From Rosa chinensis (taxonomy: Eukaryota; Streptophyta; Magnoliopsida; Rosales; Rosaceae): DNA of 64,000 nucleotides. The position numbers were made by a program, and so were the translations under genes. The notes below the pieces were generated by a model. That model had not been told where the DNA came from. It ran no database searches and saw only the letters and a program-made list of their open reading frames with translations. Shown one piece after another: positions 34,903-43,800 of this stretch. The DNA is taken from assembly GCF_002994745.2 (NCBI RefSeq), contig NC_037094.1:9262501-9326500 (forward strand), written 5' to 3'. Every line of letters begins with the position of its first letter. Position 1 is the stretch's first letter.

Positions 34903-35769
34903 TTCAATAATGTTAGGTGCAAAAAGTTGTAATATATAGCAGTGCTGTAGTAATTTCAACACACATCGACATTACAGTCCCATCAAAGTAGGGACCCAAA
35001 AACTAGGTTGTTGGTATCCATTTGTCCCTAAGATGCTGCCATAAAAATCGTGGAAAGGGTACTTCAAACAGAAAAGTTGCAGGTTTTGGAGTAAGCAAGG
35101 GCCAAAGGGCATGTGAAACACAGTGAAAGTGAATTGGGGAGGAGGCTTTAGACTCTGTGCCCCTTTCTAATCTATTGGCTTTTTGGAACCCTGTCCATAT
35201 AACCCCCCATCCAAGGTAGTGATGGAGGCCACTTTGGACAATGATCTATTTATCATGCCCTCCAACTAAGACCGTCATCATTTTTTTTCTTTCTATTTTG
35301 GGCCCTACTTAATGTGATCAAGTACTTAAAACGACTTGAAATTGAGATATAAAAATCTCCGTCAACCACATGCAATCTTAAAATACAAAACGTCATTGAA
35401 TCACAATGCAAAAAAAAAAACAGAAGAAAAAAAAATAAAGGAACAATAAAAGTAGAGTTGAGACTCGTAGCCAAGTATACGAGTACCTTTTAAGAAAATA
35501 CTTTTCTAAAACATTCAACCAAACAATAATCATGTTTATGGCTCGCCTTCAAAATACTTATTTAGAGCAGTTTAGAAATCAAAATCATTTAAAAGTTATG
35601 AGTCATTATCTCACTAAACTCTCTCAAGATCTGATTCTTTGTCATTCACGATCATCACTTCAAACACGCCAACCATTAATTTTCGCACAAATTAGAGACA
35701 TAAACACATTTTCGTCCGAGGATGATCGAACAAACCAATAGGATGGTTGCAAATTATTCTTTGGTCTAA
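34903..35769. other. Intergenic, no gene seen
   Basis: DNA between tRNA-Leu and the dCMP deaminase promoter. Short open frames near 35253-35741 have no recognisable content. Confidence 0.4.
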
Positions 35770-35835
35770 GACCAAACCTTGTTTATGAAGTTATGGTATG
35801 GGGACCAAACCTTGTTTATGAAGTTATGGTATGGG
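35770..35835. repeat. Two-copy 33-bp tandem repeat
   Basis: The unit gaccaaaccttgtttatgaa... occurs twice in perfect tandem, about 200 bp upstream of the dCMP deaminase start codon. Confidence 0.9.
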
Positions 35836-35905
35836 CGTACCGAATGGGCCAAAGCACCATTGGACCTACAAAGTCCGAACGAACAGCAAACTCCCACGTG
35901 GCCTA

Positions 35906-36005
35906 TTTTGCCCGCGAGTTTTCTACGCTCACGGATCCTCAGTGCAATTTTCCCGCTACTACTTCTATCGTCTCAGCTCGGGAACTGGAAATTTTCGCGG
36001 GAAAA
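35906..36005 (+). promoter_or_regulatory. Three E2F-like sites before dCMP deaminase
   Basis: E2F-type motifs (TTTSSCGS) occur as ttttgcccgc (35906-35915), ttttcccgc (35948-35956) and the palindromic ttttcgcgggaaaa (35992-36005). All lie within 125 bp of the start codon. Such clusters mark genes switched on at the G1/S transition, which suits an enzyme of dTTP supply. The binding itself is inferred. Confidence 0.7.
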
Positions 36006-36028
36006 ATTGTTCTCCTTCTGGAGCTAAA

Positions 36029-38364
36029 ATGAACTCCCTCGAGCTCACTCTGGTCTCCACCGCCACCGTCATCGGTGCCCTAGCCTCTGCGCTAGCCATC
36101 CGCGTCTTCTTCACAAAACCTAAGAAGCAGTCCCCAAAACTCAATTCCTCCCAAAACGGCGTCGTTTCCAGGAAGTGCTGTTCTCAGAGCCCTTTCGACC
36201 CCTCAAAACGCAAAGGGTTAGTGCCAAAAATTTCAATAATTAATTCATGAAGTTGTTTGATTTTGGTACTACTCAATTTGGGTCCGAAATTGAAAGTGCT
36301 TACTTTTTTCAATGAATTGTGCAATTCTCTCATGGTTGGTTTTGTATGGTTTGGTTGTTGTTGTTGAAGGTATTTGACATGGGATGATTACTTTATGGCA
36401 ATTGCGTTTTTATCAGCTGAAAGATCCAAAGACCCTAACAGGCAGGTCGTATATTCTTTGCTCTTTCTTTAATTATGAGACAATATAATTGCTTCAATTT
36501 AACAAATTAGAATTTAGAAATGACATTAATTGGTGGTGTGTAGGTTGGAGCATGCTTGGTGAGTCAAAGTGGTATAATTCTAGGTGAGAATGAGATTGTT
36601 TAGCAGGAATTATGTTGTACTTTTTCTGTCATTTTGTTCTTAGTCTATGGTTTTCCATTGTCAATGTGATCATTTATTTTTTTCTTGACTTCCATCTAAT
36701 CTGTCTGTCCTCAGGAATTGGGTATAATGGTTTCCCAAGAGGTTGTTCGGACGACAAGCTCCCTTGGGCAAAGGTTTGTATATTCTTTCAAACTTTAGAA
36801 CGAAAGAAACTGATTGATGAAGCTATAGTCATTAGTATTTAGTAAAGCTGCCCTTTCTTTTCAGATATCCAGAACTGGGGATCCTTTGGAGACAAAATAT
36901 CCGTAAGTGTATGCTTTCTTGAACTCCATTCATAGCGTTTTGAACTTTTGATCTGCTGCTTCAGTAAAGATTAGTGTCTGAAATCATTTTGAAGTTAACA
37001 TCTACTGTCTGTCTTCTTTTCAGTTTTCACTACCATCACATCATATGATGTATAATGTTGAAATAATCTCCAGATCTTGTGCTTCTTTTTATACCGTCTA
37101 TCCTTTATCCCAGTGGAAAGTGGAAACTTTTGTTGTTGCTCATATTTTCTCTAATCGTCTTTTGGCAGTTATGTTTGTCATGCTGAAGTCAATGCAATCC
37201 TAAACACCAATCATGCTTCTGCTGCTGGACAGGTTAGTTCTAGCTACATTTCCCTGCCCCATTTAAAATACAGATTCTTCATCTGTTAGGGATATCTGTT
37301 TCAGTAAAACGGCTACTGCAGAACTTGGCCTATTGACATTTTGAACTACATAAACTCTAATTGAAATTATGGAAGCCTCTTGAATGATTGTTGAAAATGT
37401 TCCCTTCTTTTACATGTTCTCTCTCTGTAACTGAAAGTACTGATGGAGCGCTTGATACTATCTTTGTTCTGCAGAGGCTTTATGTGACCATGTTCCCTTG
37501 CAATGAGTGTGCCAAGATAATCATTCAGGTTCGTCACTCTGTTCTCTTTTGTTATCGTTTATGGTACATGCAACATTGATGCCCTTGGTCGTGTCATTCT
37601 CTGCTACAACCCACAATCGACTAAAACTCAGTAATAGAAGTATCTAGAACTGTGGATGCAGAGAGATTGTGATCTATATATATATATATTGCTTTGGAAT
37701 TTCAAATGCTAGACAAAAACTTCTAATATATTTTCCTTGTTCTGAAAAGAACAGGGAACATGGAAAGTAGCCACATCATATTTTTCTTTTCTTTTCTTCC
37801 TAGAGTGATACTTTGCCATATTTTAACCTGGTCTTCTTTTCTTTTCTTATGGTCAATATATTTCTTGCAGTCAGGAGTTGCTGAAGTTGTATATTTTGTG
37901 GAAAAGAGGTTAAACAATCCAGATATCACGTACATTGCTTCTCACAAACTACTCTCAATGGCTGGTGTTAAAGTATGACCCCTTTTATTTCTTGACCTGA
38001 CTATCCATTTGATTTTGCTTAATCTGTCTTGAAGAAAAATACATAGCATCAGGGTCTTATTCAGCTTCACATTTGTCCATTTTGATAAGCAGTCCCATAA
38101 GAGACTCGCTAACTTTGGGCTTTTCTACTGGTTCAAGTTGAACTATGAATTAGATATATGTCGGACAGACGTGCATCAGTGTGTAAAATTGTTTATATCC
38201 ATTTGAGTGAACCTAGTTACTTAAGCTTTCCTTCTACGTAATTGAACGGCATTGTTCAAGAGCAAATACCTTAACAAGTATATTTGCATTTTCCTTCTTA
38301 ATTGCAGGTCAGGAAACATCAACCACAAATGAACCAAATTCTAATCAACTTTGAGGAGCCCTAA
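36029..38364 (+). CDS. DCD: Deoxycytidylate (dCMP) deaminase
   Basis: Nine exons, 36029-36216, 36370-36445, 36544-36583, 36715-36773, 36865-36902, 37169-37232, 37475-37528, 37871-37972 and 38308-38364, join in phase to encode 225 residues. The enzyme converts dCMP to dUMP, feeding dTMP synthesis. The zinc site is complete: His-Ala-Glu in [12 protein letters not shown] (about 124-135) and the Cys pair in [12 protein letters not shown] (about 149-160). [20 protein letters not shown] and [16 protein letters not shown] are further family blocks. An N-terminal extension of about 60 residues has a hydrophobic stretch ([20 protein letters not shown]), which could be a membrane anchor or organelle signal. 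The E2F-like sites upstream suggest S-phase expression. Confidence 0.95.
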
Positions 38365-38763
38365 GAGTTTGATTGTTATCATCTTAGATGAAGCTTGATC
38401 ATCAGTAGTATCTTTCATAACCACAGAACAGTAAAGACAACTTGTAGCTCACTGTAACGGTTGTAATGCTTTCTCTAGGTATCTAGTATTAGGCCGACTC
38501 CTCCTAGGACTCACTGTCCTCTGGTCGGATCGTTGTAAGTTAAAGCTCTGTATTACGGTGCAGTCATAAGACACTCAGAAACCCTATTGTGATCTTCTAA
38601 GGAACCTCTGATTTGTATTACTGCTGCCCATCTTCCCATTGGAGGAACCGGATTTTCAACATCTGATTTGTATTACTGTTGCCTATCAATGCAAACGACA
38701 ATACGACATATACCAATAAAAAGAAAAATTAGAAAAAGGAAGACAAATATATTGATTGTTAAT
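38365..38763. other. dCMP deaminase 3' flank
   Basis: 3' UTR and intergenic DNA before tRNA-Ala; no gene seen. Confidence 0.5.
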
Positions 38764-38836
38764 TGGAGATGCGGGGTATCGATCCCCGTACCTCTCGCAT
38801 GCTAAGCGAGCGCTCTACCATCTGAGCTACATCCCC
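38764..38836 (-). tRNA. tRNA-Ala (anticodon AGC)
   Basis: The minus strand folds as a 73-nt tRNA. The acceptor stem is ggggatg with catctcc, the D arm has tagctcagatggtagagcgc, and the anticodon stem ctcgc/gcgag holds loop ttagcat (AGC). The T arm contains the ggatcgatacc-type loop, and A is the discriminator base. Confidence 0.96.
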
Positions 38837-39308
38837 TCTGCCATTTTTGGTCATTGTTTTTTCAATTATATTTGCAAAACCTTAAAAAAAATTTCTTTTT
38901 TTCATATATTCTGTACGAGACCAGACACAAACACAAATCCTCAAACTTCTTCATCAATCTTTATAGAGTGATTATGGAGTCAAGCATAATCACATAATTT
39001 CTGCGCCTGTATTTTTCTGTGAGTTGCGCTTGAAGTGTACCATGTTTTCAACAAGTTTTTTTTTTTTTTAGAATAATTTAACATGCTTCTTGTGCAGGAA
39101 AGAGTTCAGTAAACCCCTCATGAGATCGTGGGCTCAATAGGATCACTGCGAAGAATCCCAACTTTGCTTGTACATTGTATGCATACAATAAGCCCATAGG
39201 CCCAACCCCTAGTTCGCTCCCTTTCGGCTAAAACCCATTATTATAAAAGCGACTGATGATCGGTGACCGATCAGCCAAACCCCAACGTTAATCGGTGGAT
39301 CAGGATCA

Positions 39309-39951
39309 GTACTACTTAGGGCTGTCACTCGGTCGGTTCGGATCGGTTATAGGTATTACCAACTTCAAAACCAAAGCTTTCGGTTTTAAAATTGAGCTAC
39401 CAATTACCAACCAAAATTTTCGGTTTTTAATCATATCTACCAAATTCGGTATTTCGATTTTCGGTATTACCAACTTTAGAAAAACTAATTCTTTGTAATA
39501 TAAATTAGAATGAACAAAATTAGGTTTTTCAATTTTATAACCGTAAACTTCGTATTTATCTACTAATCATAGATTTCTTTTGTATATATGACATCAAATT
39601 TTATCTATTTTCAATAAAACTAGGTTATTTAACCATTTTGGACTAGGTTACTCAAAATACATGTACTATTAATTATGTAGTATATTGAGTAATGTTCATA
39701 CTATTATGAAAACTTTTATGTTTATTTCTTAATATACATGTATGTGTATTGAAAATCATAGTATATAAAGCTAATATTTAGATAATCGGTAAATTCGGTA
39801 TTTACCAAAACTAAAGCAACTTTTTCGGTAATTTTCGATTTCGGTTTTATTGGTTTCGGTTACCAAAAAGTCGGTTTACCAAACCTAAAGTATCGGTTGG
39901 TATTCGATCGGTTTGGTAATTACCAAACCAAGTGGCAGCCCTAGTACTACT
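39309..39951. mobile_element. 627-bp hAT-type MITE with 8-bp target duplication
   Basis: The element (39317-39943) starts tagggctgtcact and ends agtggcagcccta, an inverted pair. It is flanked on both sides by gtactact (39309-39316 and 39944-39951). Eight-base duplications and TAGGG-type ends are typical of hAT elements. Subterminal regions carry many short copies of ttcggtt/taccaa in both orientations, as expected of transposase-binding repeats. No coding frame is present. Confidence 0.9.
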
Positions 39952-40303
39952 AACTCGCCTCTAAAAGTATCAAAACCCTAGAGTTGCTCCTGAGCAGCAC
40001 CCAAGTCCCGAGACCTAGATAGAGTGGTTGTTTTTCTAGGGCGTTATAGCTTTGTGGCCTTGCCTATTTGCCTTGAGGATCAATCGAAGTGGTGACCGAG
40101 TTGTTCTAAACCCCAGCTTCCTGCTTGCTGCCTGGGAATCAGAAACGGTCGCAGTTGGCAGTGCAATTAAGGACTTGAATTTTCACAAATTTGTTGCCAT
40201 CAGGCCATCATTATAAAGAAACAAAATCGCACTCGGCCATCATTCTTTCATCTTTCACTACTTGAGCAGTGGTACTGGTACCCTATCAGATTTGATGCCT
40301 TAC

Positions 40304-40820
40304 TGTACATACGTGTACATTTGCAAACATAATTAGCTAGAATGGGCCATGCTCATTGTACCGCCAAAGGTACTAATTCCAACCAAAGGAATGACATACG
40401 AACACACTGCAAGGCGGGCTACAGCCTCGGCGTCGGACCGCCTCCAGATCGCCACCCACGCGCCGCCACGCGCCGCGCCAAGTTAAGCATCAGAAGCTTC
40501 TGAAACTAAGAACTGAAGCATATCAGTCCCACATCGAAAACAAAGACAAGATCAGTCTCTTCCTCACCTATAAAAGGTTCTCTCCTCTCTCCTCATTAAT
40601 CACGCATTCAATACTTACCTACTGTTACTTTGTCAACATAAATACATTGACTAACTTAGGCATCGGAGAGTTGAAGACCGCCCAGCGCGGTCTCCCTCTG
40701 ACGCCCATTGTATTTTACTTGACAGGTAACGGGAATCACAACATAAGTACAAGTATCGATCCGCCCATCGGATCAGCGTTAACTAAGGTTTGGCCACCGC
40801 TAGACTTTCAGACATTAACA
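40304..40820 (+). repeat. 5' long terminal repeat
   Basis: This 517-bp LTR begins TGTACATACG and ends TTAACA. It contains a plausible TATA box (tataaaag at 40569-40576), which would set the transcription start near 40600. Confidence 0.97.
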
Positions 40821-40821
40821 T

Positions 40822-40839
40822 TGGCGCCGTCTGTGGGAA
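40822..40839 (+). promoter_or_regulatory. Primer-binding site
   Basis: The string tggcgccgtctgtgggaa starts two bases after the 5' LTR. It ends in the complement of a tRNA 3' terminus (CGGCGCCA), as expected for minus-strand priming. The exact tRNA is not certain; only the first ten or so bases resemble tRNA-Asp. Confidence 0.85.
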
Positions 40840-40873
40840 CCCTTGAACTAAAGGTCATCCCGCTACAATCATC

Positions 40874-43800
40874 ATGACTAACGACAGCGGGGGAAACGCT
40901 GAAGAGCAGGCGGAGCTCCCCGCCATTCCCCAGCCCTCCGACCCCGCGATCGGCGTTAACCGCGCACTATTCACAACCCCGGCCAATCCCGGTGGTGAGG
41001 CAAACCCGGGCAGCAGCCGCCCGTCAGGCCAGGATCTCGTCACCATGTACGAGATGGCACTGGCGGATCTTCATAAGGCAAACAGGGAGCGTGAGGAGGA
41101 GCGTAGAGAGAAGGCCGAAGCCCAAAGACAGGTGGCTGCGCTCATGACACGTTTTGAGGAACTAAAAAACACTTTGGCGGCCACCGACCGCCCGGCACAG
41201 AGCGAACAGTCACGCAGTACCAGGCGTAGTCGACCCAGCGCCGGCACGGCAGCGCCAGGGCCAGTCATACAAACGCACGTACCGCTGAACCCACCAGGGT
41301 TGTCAGGAATGGGACCACCGCCCATACCCCAACTGATGTTAGAACATACGGCGGAATCCCTTCCACACGCCAACAGCTTGAATGTCAGGGCAAGGACTGA
41401 GGATGATCCGCCCATACCTAGGCGCAAACCAACTCGGCGGGGGAGTCAGGCCGATTCCGCCGGCGATGCAACCGCCCAGTTATTGGAAAGGATGCACCAA
41501 TTGGAGCAGAGGTTAATCCGGGCGGAGACGGGCGTCCCGACATCAACTCGGAACCCGCTGTTCACTTCCAGACCCGGCCCCTTTTCCGCCGCGATCCTAC
41601 AGGCCGTCAGGCCAACATATGCAAAGACCCCAAAAATGTCGCCATATGGCGGAATGACCGATCCCTTTGTCCACATGGACACCTTCAAGAAGGTCACCAA
41701 CAACAAGGGATTCGACGACGCTACCCTGTGCCATCTGTTCAGCGAAACATTGGACGGCGAAGCAATGAACTGGTTTTTTGAATGTCCGCCAGGATCGGTC
41801 GGCTCATTCCATGCACTGTCGCATGCTTTCCTCTCCCGCTTCATCCTATTGTCTGCCGGACATCACAACACAAGTCAGCTGTTCAGCGTCAAACAGGGGG
41901 AGGACGAGTCACTGAAGGCCTTTGTCACAAGATGGAGAGCGGCAGCATCTCAGTGCCGCGACCTGGACAAAACTATGGCGTCGGCAGCCTTCAGGAAGGG
42001 ACTCCTCAGGGGACCGTTCCTCTATCACCTCAATTACAACCATCCCAATGCAACGTACGACCACGTCATGAGTGAGGCGGTCATTCACGCCCAGGCGGAA
42101 TTCATCACATATGGAGAAACACCACCACCAGCAACGCCAGCAAAATCAGCACAACCATCTTCCAATCACCAGGAAGCCGCTGATAAACCCCCCTCAGCTC
42201 CGCCAGTTGACAAGAAAAGAGAGTGGCAGCAGGGCGGCCACCAAACCAAGCGGCAGAAGGGACAGCATTTTTATAAGGGAAACCGCCCAACTCATGACAA
42301 CAACAACAAGCAGACGGAGTCCTCACAGCGGTATGCAGTTTTCACGGTCCTAACGGCCTCATATGAAGATATCTATAATCAGTGCAAGGATCAGATCCCA
42401 CCGCCACCCCCTCCAAAGTACCCAAAAACGGGCAAACCCAGGAACACCGGCAAGTGGTGCAAATACCACGCGGACAGCGGCCACAATACAAACAGCTGTA
42501 ACGCCCTCAAAACAGCCATTGAGACTTTATACCGTGACGGCAAGTTGGAGCAGTTCAAGGTACGCCAACCACCGCCAGTAATTGCCAACGTAGAAACCTT
42601 GGGCCGCATCAACACCATCGATGGCGGTGCTCCAATCACCAGCATGTCTCACAGGGCAAGAAAGCGCTATGCACGCGCTAACCACCCAAAGGAGGTTTGC
42701 AACATCCGCTATGAAAGATCCGCTAAACTCCCGAAGTCAGGATGGGAACCTATCACCTTTTCAGAGGAGGAGGAGCGCGGAGTACATTTACCCCATGACG
42801 ACCCGTTCTTAGTCGATGCCATTCTTGGCAAATTCTCGGTGGGGAGAATCTTGGTAGATAGCGGATCCGCTGTCAACGTCATCTTCAGTGGCTGCTACGA
42901 CCACCTCAAGCGGAACAAGAAACTACTCCAGGATCATGAGCCACTGCTCAGCTTCTCCGGAGACATCACACAACCACTAGGGTCGGATTACATGCGACTA
43001 GTTATTGGCACCAGTCCCTGTATGGCGGAGGTGCACACGGAATTCATTATCGTCGACTGTCCCAGCTCGTACAACGCCATCATTGGTCGACCAGCGCTTA
43101 ATAAGCTCAAGTGCATCATTGCCGGATACATGCTTCTCATGAAGTTCCCCACGCCCAATGGCACAGGCTGTGTGAGGGGAAGCCAACAGCTGGCACGAGA
43201 ATGCTATTCAACATCTGTAGCGCGGTCAACGCGCCGCCATGAAATCCTGGCAGTGGGTAATGACCCACCACCACCGAATATCTTTGAGGATCCTAGAGAT
43301 GAGGAGAAGAAATATGTAATGAAGGAGCCGGTCAACCCGGACACGTCACTGAAGGCCGTCTGCATCTCAGACGAGCATCCTGAGAGGACAGTCCGCATAG
43401 GCTCCCAGCTAGATCCAGAAGTGGAGGCAGAACTCACTCAGTTCTTACGTGACAACGCCACCGTCTTTGCATGGTCCTATGCAGACATGCCTGGCATCTC
43501 CACTGAAATAATCACCCATAAACTGACCATCAAACCCTCTTTCTATCCTATCAAGCAGAAGCGGAGGGCCTTTGATGAGGAAAAATACCGGGCAATCGGA
43601 AAGGAGGTCGCCAAACTACGGGACATTGGATTCATCCGCCAGGTCATCTACCCCCAGTGGATCTCAAATCTGGTAATGGTGAAGAAGCCCAGCGGCAAGT
43701 GGCGGATGTGCGTCGACTTCAAAAACCTAAACAAGGCATGCCCAAAAGATAGTTTCCCGCTACCTCGTATCGATCAGCTGGTCGATGCAACCGCCGGACA

